This document shows positions 31,249-39,072 of a stretch of 64,000 nucleotides of DNA, one piece after another (the first letter of the stretch is position 1; each line of letters opens with the position of its first letter). Under the pieces are notes generated by a model. That model was not told the DNA's origin, made no database searches, and saw only the letters and a program-made list of their open reading frames with translations. The DNA is from CAZAFC01 sp964484675. Its GTDB lineage: Bacteria; Patescibacteriota; Saccharimonadia; Saccharimonadales; UBA4665. The stretch lies in NCBI GenBank assembly GCA_964484675.1, contig CAZAFC010000006.1, positions 1 to 64,000 on the forward strand. The letters are read 5' to 3'. The position numbers were made by a program, and so were the translations under genes.

Positions 31249-32027
31249 GCTTGCTTCCCTCCTTTTTCAAGATACATGCCGGTGATGCGGTTGCGAACGA
31301 TATGCGCGAGATCTTTCAGCGAATGAAGCGAGTTTTTGAGGACCGCGTCGTTGAACGTGCTGAATGGTTTGTCTTGCCAGTCGTCGATGCGCCGGCAGGT
31401 AATGCGCAAGCCGTTCACGTGCGCAATCGCCAGCACTTCCATGTCGAATCCCCAGCGCAAAATGGTCATTTTTGAGAAACACAGCCGATTGGCGCGCTCG
31501 CTGAACATCTTGAATCCGCACTGCGAATCCTCAATCCACACGCCGCCAGCCAGCCGGAACAGCACATTGCCGCCAGTGGAGATTACGGTACGAAACCAGC
31601 CATGATGATGCCGGCGCAGATTGCGCGTGCCAATTACCACATCGCTGCCGGCTTCGCATTCGCGGTAAAAAGCCTCGAGATGATGCAATGGCGTCGCCAG
31701 ATCAGCGTCCATGTACACCACGACCCGGCCGTGCGCTCGCAGCATGCCGGCGCGTACGTCGCGGCCTTTGCCCACGTGGGGGCCGGGCTGCACGAATTGA
31801 AACATCGGGAACAGGTGTTGCTTGGCCGTGACGATCTCGTGTGTTTTGTCCGGCGAGTCGGCTGACACCACGATCACCTCAACCATTTTGCTTTTAAAAA
31901 AATCATTGGTCTGCAAAAACTCGGCCAGCTGCTCAAGCGAGTGGGCAATCCGGTGCTCCTCGCGATACGCGGGCAGCACGACGGTGAGGTCAGGCTGCGA
32001 CTTCGGCCGGATGTGACTCTGCGCCAT
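31245..32027 (-). CDS. Glycosyltransferase family 2, dolichyl/polyprenyl-phosphate glycosyltransferase-like
   Basis: This 260-residue GT-A enzyme has VVLPAYREEHRIA near residue 16 and the DxD motif in VVYMDADLATPLHH near 105. CGFKMFSERAN near 172 is the dolichyl-phosphate glucosyltransferase signature. It should transfer a sugar from a nucleotide sugar to polyprenyl phosphate. Its 5' end overlaps the GtrA gene by 38 bases, and this pairing is classic: one makes the lipid-linked sugar and the other helps flip it. Four bases overlap with the GDP-mannose gene downstream. Confidence 0.9.
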   Translation of the reverse strand: MAQSHIRPKSQPDLTVVLPAYREEHRIAHSLEQLAEFLQTNDFFKSKMVEVIVVSADSPDKTHEIVTAKQHLFPMFQFVQPGPHVGKGRDVRAGMLRAHGRVVVYMDADLATPLHHLEAFYRECEAGSDVVIGTRNLRRHHHGWFRTVISTGGNVLFRLAGGVWIEDSQCGFKMFSERANRLCFSKMTILRWGFDMEVLAIAHVNGLRITCRRIDDWQDKPFSTFNDAVLKNSLHSLKDLAHIVRNRITGMYLEKGGKQA

Positions 32028-32490
32028 GCGCCTCTCCTTTGAACACCAGCAAGCGGTAGCCGTTGTAGTTCCACACCATCACCACCAGCGACGCCACGCA
32101 GTTGCTTAGATTGATGTCGACAAAATCGCGCGACACATGCAGCCCAATTCCCTGCAGATTCCCGAGCAACCACGCTTCATGCCCGCGCAAAGCCGCGATG
32201 CCCAGCGCATACACCGAATTTTGCACCACGAGCACCCCGCCCACCGTCACCAGCACGAATAACACGAGCTGGCGCATCGGCCGCGTCTTGTCCCGAAACA
32301 CAAAATTGCGATTGAGCACAAAGCTCAGCGCCACCGCGCAGCTCGTAGCCACCAAGCTCGCCCTGAGCTTACTCTGGTGGAGCGCATAAAAGGCGAGATT
32401 GAGCACTAGGAAATTGAACGCCGTGTTGCCTAAGCCCACAACGACGAATCGAGTCAGCCGGGCCGCAAAAATAGTTTTCAGCTGATGCAT
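31990..32490 (-). CDS. GtrA-family membrane protein
   Basis: This 166-residue protein has four spans with the family motifs RFVVVGLGNTAFNFLVLN at the start and LSFVLNRNFVFRD near residue 57. The C-terminus includes NYNGYRLLVFKG. It probably assists transport of a polyprenyl-phosphate sugar made by the overlapping GT2. TACTAT ends eight bases before the ATG, and this promoter is divergent from the phosphomannomutase gene. Confidence 0.9.
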   Translation of the reverse strand: MHQLKTIFAARLTRFVVVGLGNTAFNFLVLNLAFYALHQSKLRASLVATSCAVALSFVLNRNFVFRDKTRPMRQLVLFVLVTVGGVLVVQNSVYALGIAALRGHEAWLLGNLQGIGLHVSRDFVDINLSNCVASLVVMVWNYNGYRLLVFKGEAHGAESHPAEVAA

Positions 32491-32638
32491 GCCCTTTCAT
32501 AGTAGCAAGTCCGCCCCTTATCGTACAGCGCTGGCGGCGGCCAAGGCGCGATTCTCCAGCCAGTCACAAGTTGTAAAAAACACTGGCCGGCGTGGTCGCG
32601 GGCGTCGCGTATAATAAAGACTCATGGAGGGAACGAAC

Positions 32639-34009
32639 ATGAAGATTGCGACAGACATTTTCAAGGCGTACGACATTCGCGGCATCGTTGGCACCGAGCT
32701 AACGCCAGAGGTCGCGCAGCTGATCGGCAAGGGCCTGGCCGACTTTTTGCCGCTCGAGGGCGGCGTGGCCGTGGGGCGAGACATGCGGCCGGATTCCGGC
32801 GAGCTGGCCGATGCGCTCATTACCGGCTTGCGCGCTCAAGGCCGCGACGTCATCGACATCGGCCAGGTAACAAGCGACATGATTTACTTCGCCGTTGGCC
32901 ACCTGGGTCTCGCTGGCGGTGCGATGATTACCGCCAGTCACAATCCCGGCAAGTACAACGGCATCAAACTCTGCCGCGAAGAAGCCAAGCCGATCGGCGA
33001 AGACACCGGCCTGTTCGATATCCGCGACCACGTACTGGCCGGCGATTTCAAGCCCGAGGCGAGCATGCCCGGCACGATCAGCTCACAAGATCCCACCGAA
33101 GACTGGATCACGCACGTGCTCTCGTTCATCGACCCCGGCAAGCTCAAGCCGCTCAAGCTGGCCGTCGATGCCGGCAACGGCATGGCCGGCAAGATTTTCC
33201 CCGAGCTCGAGCCTTACGTGCCTTGGGAAGTCACCGAAATGTACTTCGAGCTGGACGGCACATTTCCCAATCACCTCGCCAATCCCATCAAGTTCGAGAC
33301 GCTCACCGACATCATCAAGACCATCAAAACCAACAAGCTCGACGCCGGCGTGGCCTTCGACGGCGACGGCGACCGCGCCTTTTTGATCGACGAGACCGGC
33401 ACCGTGCTCACTGGCGGGGTCATGTCCGCCATGCTGAGCGACTATTTTTTGCAAAAATTCCCCGGCTCCAGCATTATCTACGATGTGCGCAACAGCCACG
33501 CCGTCCCTGATATCATCCGGCAAAAAGGCGGCACGCCGGTGCGCGACCGCGTCGGGCATTCGTTCATCAAAGCGTCGATGCGCGAGCACAATGCGCCGTT
33601 CGGCGGCGAAGCCAGCGGGCACTTTTACTTCCGCGACAATTGGTTCGCCGATTCGGGCCTCATCGCCATCGTCATCGGCCTCTACATCTTGGCGCAATCC
33701 GGCAAAAAGCTCTCCCAGCTGCGCGAACAATACACGCGCTACGTCGACATCCCAGAGACGAATTTCACGATTCAGGACAAAGACGGCGTGATGCAAGCCG
33801 TGGCCAAAGCGTTCCCAAGTGGCCGCCAAGATTGGCTCGACGGCCTGACGGTGGAGTTCGACAATCAGAGCTGGCTGAATGTTCGGCCGAGCAACACTGA
33901 GCCGGTACTGCGGCTCAACGCTGAGGCCAAGACCAAACCCGAGCTCGACCAGCTTGTTGCAAAAGTCACAAAGATCATTAACGGCTCAGCCGAAACTAAC
34001 GAAAAGTAA
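32639..34009 (+). CDS. Phosphomannomutase/phosphoglucomutase
   Basis: This 456-residue alpha-D-phosphohexomutase interconverts hexose-6-phosphate and hexose-1-phosphate, supplying both GDP-mannose and dTDP-glucose synthesis. The phosphoserine loop is MITASHNPGKYNG near residue 97, metal-binding DGDGDRAF is near 240, the sugar loop is GGEASGHFYFRD near 320, and the phosphate-binding end is RPSNTEPVLRL near 418. I prefer the ATG at 32639 because GGAGG precedes it. The ATG at 32624, nine bases after TATAAT (32610-32615), would add five residues. Confidence 0.94.
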   Translation: MKIATDIFKAYDIRGIVGTELTPEVAQLIGKGLADFLPLEGGVAVGRDMRPDSGELADALITGLRAQGRDVIDIGQVTSDMIYFAVGHLGLAGGAMITASHNPGKYNGIKLCREEAKPIGEDTGLFDIRDHVLAGDFKPEASMPGTISSQDPTEDWITHVLSFIDPGKLKPLKLAVDAGNGMAGKIFPELEPYVPWEVTEMYFELDGTFPNHLANPIKFETLTDIIKTIKTNKLDAGVAFDGDGDRAFLIDETGTVLTGGVMSAMLSDYFLQKFPGSSIIYDVRNSHAVPDIIRQKGGTPVRDRVGHSFIKASMREHNAPFGGEASGHFYFRDNWFADSGLIAIVIGLYILAQSGKKLSQLREQYTRYVDIPETNFTIQDKDGVMQAVAKAFPSGRQDWLDGLTVEFDNQSWLNVRPSNTEPVLRLNAEAKTKPELDQLVAKVTKIINGSAETNEK

Positions 34010-34026
34010 GGTGTATACTGAAATAT

Positions 34027-35049
34027 ATGAAAATGCTTATCACTGGTGGAGCCGGATTTATTGGCTCAAATTTTGTTCATTACACACTAAAGAATCACCC
34101 CGACTATGAAGTTGTCGTTGTCGACAAGCTGACCTACGCCGGCGACCGCGGGCGGTTGGCGGACGTCGAAGATAAAATCACCTTTGTGCAGGCCGACATC
34201 TGCGACTTCGACGCAATGGACAAGCTGCTGCAAGGCGTCGATTATGTGGCACATTTCGCGGCGTTTAGCCACGTCGATCGCTCAATTGCCGATCCAGGCC
34301 CATTCTTGCAGACAAACATTTTGGGCACCGACACCATAGCTCGCGCCGCGCTCAAAAACAAAGTCAAGCGCTTCCACCACGTGTCCACCGACGAAGTCTT
34401 CGGCACGCTCGACCTCAACGACCCATCGGCCAAATTCAGCGAAACCACGCCGTACAGCCCGCGCAGCCCCTACGCCGCCAGCAAAGCCTCGAGCGATCAC
34501 ATCGTTCGTGCCTACGGCGAAAGCTACGGCCTGCCATTCACCATCACCAACTGCTCGAACAACTATGGCCCGTGGGATTCGCCCGGCCGCGTCATCCCCG
34601 TGTTCATCGCTAATGCCATCGATGACAAGCCGCTGCCGATCTATGGCAACGGCCAAGCCGTGCGCGATTATTTGTTCGTCGAAGATCATTGCAGCGCCAT
34701 CGACCTGGCCATTCACAAGGGTGAAGTCGGCCAAACGTACTGCGTCGGCGGCGCAGCCCAGCGCAACGGCCTGCAAATTGCTGAAGCCATCCTGAGCTCG
34801 CTCGGCAAACCGAAAGATCTCATCCAATTCGTCACCGACCGGCCCGGCCACGACATGCGCTACGACATTGACCCGAGCTTTATCGAGCAACAACTCGGCT
34901 GGAAACAAAGCGTTTCGTTTGAGGAAGGCATTGCGCATACCGTCGCCTGGTACAAAGAGCACGAAAGCTGGTGGCGGCCCTTCTTCGAGCGTTTCGATCT
35001 CATGCGCACCACAGGACTCTACAACACGAAAGCGAGCGGCCAAAAATAA
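34027..35049 (+). CDS. rmlB: dTDP-glucose 4,6-dehydratase
   Basis: This 340-residue extended SDR enzyme catalyses the second step of dTDP-L-rhamnose synthesis, giving dTDP-4-keto-6-deoxyglucose. NAD binding is by TGGAGFIGSNF at residue 6. The catalytic region is VSTDEVFG near 120 and YAASKAS near 150, and NNYGPWDSPGRVIPVFI near 177 fits the family. TATACT ends seven bases before the ATG, so it has its own leaderless promoter despite following the mutase by 17 bases. Confidence 0.96.
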   Translation: MKMLITGGAGFIGSNFVHYTLKNHPDYEVVVVDKLTYAGDRGRLADVEDKITFVQADICDFDAMDKLLQGVDYVAHFAAFSHVDRSIADPGPFLQTNILGTDTIARAALKNKVKRFHHVSTDEVFGTLDLNDPSAKFSETTPYSPRSPYAASKASSDHIVRAYGESYGLPFTITNCSNNYGPWDSPGRVIPVFIANAIDDKPLPIYGNGQAVRDYLFVEDHCSAIDLAIHKGEVGQTYCVGGAAQRNGLQIAEAILSSLGKPKDLIQFVTDRPGHDMRYDIDPSFIEQQLGWKQSVSFEEGIAHTVAWYKEHESWWRPFFERFDLMRTTGLYNTKASGQK

Positions 35050-35051
35050 TC

Positions 35052-35600
35052 ATGGCCGACTGGCAGACTACCTCGAGCGAAATCGTGTACGAAACGCCGT
35101 GGATGAAAGTCCGCCGCGACGAAGTCCTCAACCACAATGGCAAGCGCCTCACGTACAGTTACATCGAAGGAACGAGCATTTCCGTCTATATTGTCGCCCT
35201 CAACGAGCAGCATGAAATTTTGCTGCAACGTAACTTCACATATCCAATACACGCATATTCTTGGGACTTGCCCGCCGGTTATTCCGATGGCGAAGATCTG
35301 CTGGTAGCCGCCCAGCGCGAACTCATGGAAGAAGCCGGCCTGGCGAGCGATACCTGGGTAGACTTGGGAAATGTGCACGTAAACTCTGGTCTCGCCGATG
35401 TATCTGGTAACGTTTTCGTGGCACACAATGTTTACGCTACCCCCGGCGAGCGCGACGAGCTGGAGGACATCACCGAGCAACGATTCATGAGCCAATCGGC
35501 CATTGATGACCTCATACAAAAAGGCAAGATTAATGTAGCAGAAACGGTCGCTGCTCTCTATCTTGCACGTCTACATTTGAATAAAAAGGAGCAAAGATAA
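35052..35600 (+). CDS. Nudix hydrolase (ADP-sugar pyrophosphatase-like) inside the rhamnose operon
   Basis: This 182-residue protein resembles ADP-ribose/ADP-sugar pyrophosphatases. A beta-sheet opening (SSEIVYETPWMKVRRDEV) is followed by the Nudix helix RELMEEAGL near residue 97. The Gly-to-Glu spacing in the box is one residue shorter than usual (GYSDGE). It starts two bases after rmlB and ends one base into rmlC, so it belongs to the operon. A role in trimming nucleotide sugars or dTDP-sugar by-products is inference. Confidence 0.9.
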   Translation: MADWQTTSSEIVYETPWMKVRRDEVLNHNGKRLTYSYIEGTSISVYIVALNEQHEILLQRNFTYPIHAYSWDLPAGYSDGEDLLVAAQRELMEEAGLASDTWVDLGNVHVNSGLADVSGNVFVAHNVYATPGERDELEDITEQRFMSQSAIDDLIQKGKINVAETVAALYLARLHLNKKEQR

Positions 35601-36169
35601 TGGCAGTACCGACAACCGAAATCACCGGCCACACCACCGATATCCCGGGCCTTGTCTGGTTCGACGTGACCAGCGTGGGCGACGAACGCGGCTGGTTCCA
35701 AGAGAAATTTCACAAGGCTAAGCTGGTCGCCGCCGGCCTGCCCGAAACTTTCAATGTTGTCCAAAACAGCCTCGCCTACAACAAGCGAGGCGTCACCCGC
35801 GGCTTTCACGCCGAGCCGTGGGACAAATACGTTTCGACCGTCGCCGGTAACGTGTTTGTAGCCTATGTCGATTTGCGCAAAGGCGACAGCTTTGGCCGCG
35901 TCGTCACACTCGAGGTCGATCCGAACAAAGCGGTGTTCGTGCCTAAAGGCGTCGGCAATTCCTACCAATGTCTCGACGACGACGTCTACTACCTCTACAG
36001 TGTCAACCAGCACTGGAGCGAAGACGCGTACAAAACGAGCTTATTTGTAAACCCGGCCGACCCATCACTCAAGGTCGCTTGGCCGATTCCACTCGAGCAA
36101 GCCATCCTCTCCGACCGCGACCGCAACCACCCGATGCTCAAAGACATAACACCCATGGAGTTCGTATGA
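35600..36169 (+). CDS. rmlC: dTDP-4-dehydrorhamnose 3,5-epimerase
   Basis: This 189-residue cupin is the third enzyme of dTDP-L-rhamnose synthesis. Family landmarks are DERGWFQEKFHKAKL near 28, VQNSLAYNKRGVTRGFH near 54 with the catalytic His, and YLYSVNQHW near 130 with the catalytic Tyr region. AAGGAG lies about nine bases before the ATG. It overlaps the Nudix gene by one base and rmlD by four. Confidence 0.94.
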   Translation: MAVPTTEITGHTTDIPGLVWFDVTSVGDERGWFQEKFHKAKLVAAGLPETFNVVQNSLAYNKRGVTRGFHAEPWDKYVSTVAGNVFVAYVDLRKGDSFGRVVTLEVDPNKAVFVPKGVGNSYQCLDDDVYYLYSVNQHWSEDAYKTSLFVNPADPSLKVAWPIPLEQAILSDRDRNHPMLKDITPMEFV

Positions 36170-37029
36170 ACAACGGCGAAACCATTATCATCGGGGCGCA
36201 CGGCCAGCTCGGCAGAGCGCTGCAGGAACGATTTCCACAAGCCGCTGCAGTTGCCCGGGATGAGCTCGACATTAGCAACCCCGAAGCCGTCAACGCATAC
36301 GATTGGTCCGGCACCAAGTTCATTCTGAACGCCGCCGCTTACACCAACGTGGATGGGGCCGAAACGCCCGAAGGCCGCGTGAGTGCCTGGCGGGCGAACG
36401 CCAGCGCCGTGGGCAATCTCGCCCGAGTCGCGCTTCAGCACGACGCTACACTCGTACATCTTTCCAGTGAATATGTGTTCGATGGTACCAGGAATCCGCA
36501 CACCGAATCAGAGCCACTCAGCCCGCTCAGCGTCTACGGCGCCAGCAAAGCCGCAGGCGACATTGCTGCCAGCTTAGCGCCCAAGCATTACATCGTGCGC
36601 ACCAGCTGGGTGATCGGCGAAGGCAAAAATTTTGTCCGCACCATGATGGACTTAAGCGAGCGCAACATTTCGCCCACTGTGGTCGCCGATCAAATCGGGC
36701 GGCTCACATTCACCGAAACGCTCATTGATGCCATTGCCCATTTGCTCGAAACGAACGCAGCAGTTGGCACGTACAATGTGAGCAACGACGGCGAACCCGC
36801 CAGCTGGGCGGACGTGACGCGCGAGATTTTCCGGCTGCTCGGCCGAGACGACCTGAACGTGACAGGCACCACGACCGCCGAATATTTCGCCGGGAAACCA
36901 GGCAGCGCGCCGCGGCCGCTCCAAAGCACGCTCGACCTCAGCAAGATAAAAGCCACCGGCCTCAGCCTGCGCGACTGGCGCAGCGACTTTGCTAGCTACA
37001 TCAAGAAGCAGAAGGAGACGCAAGCATGA
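36166..37029 (+). CDS. rmlD: dTDP-4-dehydrorhamnose reductase
   Basis: This 287-residue SDR enzyme catalyses the final NADPH-dependent step to dTDP-L-rhamnose. It opens with a Rossmann motif IIIGAHGQLGRAL, has the RmlD motif AAAYTNVDGAE near 56, SSEYVFDG near 97 and the YxxxK site YGASKAAGD near 122. The ATG lies inside the rmlC stop (ATGA), so translation is coupled. A much longer in-frame extension upstream overlaps rmlC and is rejected. Confidence 0.95.
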   Translation: MNNGETIIIGAHGQLGRALQERFPQAAAVARDELDISNPEAVNAYDWSGTKFILNAAAYTNVDGAETPEGRVSAWRANASAVGNLARVALQHDATLVHLSSEYVFDGTRNPHTESEPLSPLSVYGASKAAGDIAASLAPKHYIVRTSWVIGEGKNFVRTMMDLSERNISPTVVADQIGRLTFTETLIDAIAHLLETNAAVGTYNVSNDGEPASWADVTREIFRLLGRDDLNVTGTTTAEYFAGKPGSAPRPLQSTLDLSKIKATGLSLRDWRSDFASYIKKQKETQA

Positions 37030-37895
37030 AAGGCATCATTTTGGCCGGCGGCAGCGGCAGCCGGCTCTACCCCATCACTCGAGGCATTTCCAAGCAACTG
37101 ATGCCGATTTATGACAAGCCGATGATCTATTACCCGCTCAGTGTGCTCATGATGGCGGGCATTCGTGAGATCCTGATCATCACCACCCCCGAAGATCAAG
37201 CCCAATTCCAGCGCCTACTCGGCGACGGCACCCAGCTCGGCTGCCAGTTCAGCTACGCCGCCCAGCCGCATCCGAACGGCTTGGCCGAAGCGTTCATCAT
37301 CGGCAAAGAATTCATCGGCAAAGATAAAGTTGCGCTCGTGCTCGGCGACAACATCTTTTACGGCCACGGTTTCGGCAGCAGCCTGCGCAACTGTACCGAT
37401 CCAGACGGCGGCATCGTGTTCGCATACCCCGTTGCCGACCCCGAACGCTATGGTGTGGTCGAGTTCGACAGCGATTTGCGCGCGGTATCTATCGAGGAAA
37501 AACCGAGCAAGCCCAAGTCCAAGTACGCCGTCGTCGGCCTGTACTTTTACGACAACGATGTAGTTGGGATTGCCGAATCCATCCAGCCATCAGCCCGTGG
37601 CGAGCTCGAGATCACCTCAATCAACGAAGCCTACCTCAAGCGCGGCAAGCTCCATGTGCAGACGATGGACCGCGGCACCGCCTGGCTCGACACCGGCACA
37701 TTCAGCTCGATGACCGAAGCATCGCAGTTCGTGGAAGTCATCGAAAAACGTACCGGCCTCAAAGTCGGCTGCGTCGAAGAAGTTGCCTGGGAAGAAAAAT
37801 ACATCACCACGGCCCAGCTCCAAGCGCTCGCCGAGCCACTCGAAAAATCCGGCTACGGCAAATACCTGCGCAATCTGTCGCAGGAAACATCATAG
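37026..37895 (+). CDS. rmlA: Glucose-1-phosphate thymidylyltransferase
   Basis: This 289-residue nucleotidyltransferase makes dTDP-glucose from dTTP and glucose-1-phosphate, the first rhamnose step. It starts MKGIILAGGSGSRLYPIT, with later motifs GDNIFYGHGF near 110, the sugar-binding SIEEKPSKPKS near 155 and RGTAWLDTGT near 217. The ATG overlaps the rmlD stop by four bases. The length is standard. Confidence 0.96.
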   Translation: MKGIILAGGSGSRLYPITRGISKQLMPIYDKPMIYYPLSVLMMAGIREILIITTPEDQAQFQRLLGDGTQLGCQFSYAAQPHPNGLAEAFIIGKEFIGKDKVALVLGDNIFYGHGFGSSLRNCTDPDGGIVFAYPVADPERYGVVEFDSDLRAVSIEEKPSKPKSKYAVVGLYFYDNDVVGIAESIQPSARGELEITSINEAYLKRGKLHVQTMDRGTAWLDTGTFSSMTEASQFVEVIEKRTGLKVGCVEEVAWEEKYITTAQLQALAEPLEKSGYGKYLRNLSQETS

Positions 37896-37900
37896 CCACC

Positions 37901-38341
37901 ATGCAGAAACGCGCAGTCTTTTCCCGGTTTCTGTTCATCGGCAGCCTTAATACGGTCATCGATTTCGGACTCTTTTTTATCCTGGCCGACTTGTGCGCCG
38001 TCCAGCCCGTCATTGCCAGCATTATTTCTTCGGGCATTACCATGTGCGTAAGCTTTTACCTCAACCACACGTTTGTTTTCCGATCCGAGAAGAAACGGCG
38101 GCAAACTTTGGTGCAATTTTTCGCCGTTACACTTTGCACCGTGTGGGGCGCACAGTCCGCGGTTATCGCACTCGTCACTCACTCATTGGGCGAAGTGCCC
38201 TTGTTCACAAAACACGTCTGGATCTTCAAATTATTTGCGAAGCTATGCGGCGTTGTAGTATCATTTGTATTGAACTTCACGATCTATCGTTACATTTTTC
38301 ATGAAAAAGAGCAGGCCATGAAAGACACTTTAGTTACATGA
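37901..38341 (+). CDS. GtrA-family membrane protein
   Basis: This 146-residue four-span protein has RFLFIGSLNTVIDFGLFFI at the start, the CVSFYLNHTFVFRSEKK motif near 50 and FVLNFTIYRYIFHEK at the end. It follows rmlA by five bases and overlaps the next GT2 gene by four, the usual GtrA plus GT2 pair for making and flipping a polyprenyl-phosphate sugar. It is the third GtrA in the window. Confidence 0.92.
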   Translation: MQKRAVFSRFLFIGSLNTVIDFGLFFILADLCAVQPVIASIISSGITMCVSFYLNHTFVFRSEKKRRQTLVQFFAVTLCTVWGAQSAVIALVTHSLGEVPLFTKHVWIFKLFAKLCGVVVSFVLNFTIYRYIFHEKEQAMKDTLVT

Positions 38342-39072
38342 TCCAAAAAAGGAGTATAACCCTCTGTTTGCCATGCCGTAACGAAGGTGCACACCTACAT
38401 GAGATCATTGCCAACGTTCCAGCATACATCGACCAGATCGTTGTTATCAGCAATGCCTCCACCGATGACACCGTAGAAATCGCGAAAAAGATAGGCGGCA
38501 AAGTTACCGTCGTGGAAGACAATCGCAAGCTGGCCGGTATTGGCTACGGCTTTGCTCACATGACAGGCATTCAAGCCGCAACTGGGGATTTTATTGTGGG
38601 AGCTGACGGCGACGGCACGTACCCCGTCGAAGACATCGACAAAGTCGTACGCCACATGCTCAAAAACAAGCTTGATTTCGTAACCTGCAATCGCTATCCG
38701 CTTCAGGACACCACCAAGATCCCTTTCAAGCTTCGCCTTGGCGTCAATATGCTGAATTGGGAAGTTCGTCTTTTGTACGGCTTCAAGATCCAGGACACGC
38801 TTTCGGGAATGTGGATTTTTCGCAGGGAAATTGCAGACGATCTCAAACTCACTATGGGTGACTGGAATCTGAGTCCGCAAATTAAGATCAACGCCGCCAC
38901 AAATCCCGCGATTCATTATGGGGAATACTCTATCGCGCAACATCAGCGTCTTGGCGAGACGAAACAAAACTACTTCAAAACAGGCCTGCGCCACGCAATC
39001 TGGATATTCCAAAACCGCTTCCAGGCTCAATCAAGTAAGAAAAAATATGTCGATAGCAAAACTTCGGAATAA
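38338..39072 (+). CDS. Glycosyltransferase family 2 (polyprenyl-phosphate glycosyltransferase-like)
   Basis: This 244-residue GT-A enzyme has LCLPCRNEGAHLHEII near residue 9, VISNASTDDTVEIAKK near 37 and the acidic site VGADGDGTYPVEDI near 88. Toward the C-terminus DTLSGMWIFRREIAD near 158 matches DPM1/DPG-type synthases. Its product is likely a polyprenyl-phosphate sugar for the large membrane protein encoded next, a possible GT-C-like transferase. The 3' end overlaps that gene by 26 bases. Confidence 0.9.
   Translation: MIQKRSITLCLPCRNEGAHLHEIIANVPAYIDQIVVISNASTDDTVEIAKKIGGKVTVVEDNRKLAGIGYGFAHMTGIQAATGDFIVGADGDGTYPVEDIDKVVRHMLKNKLDFVTCNRYPLQDTTKIPFKLRLGVNMLNWEVRLLYGFKIQDTLSGMWIFRREIADDLKLTMGDWNLSPQIKINAATNPAIHYGEYSIAQHQRLGETKQNYFKTGLRHAIWIFQNRFQAQSSKKKYVDSKTSE

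Noticed and set aside
33083..33829. A 248-codon minus-strand frame inside the phosphomannomutase gene
   Set aside because: It is a shadow of a gene with intact catalytic motifs on the plus strand.
38918..39046. Upstream extension of the polytopic membrane protein
   Set aside because: It lies wholly inside the preceding GT2 gene and adds a basic stretch with no membrane character. The ATG at 39047 is preferred.
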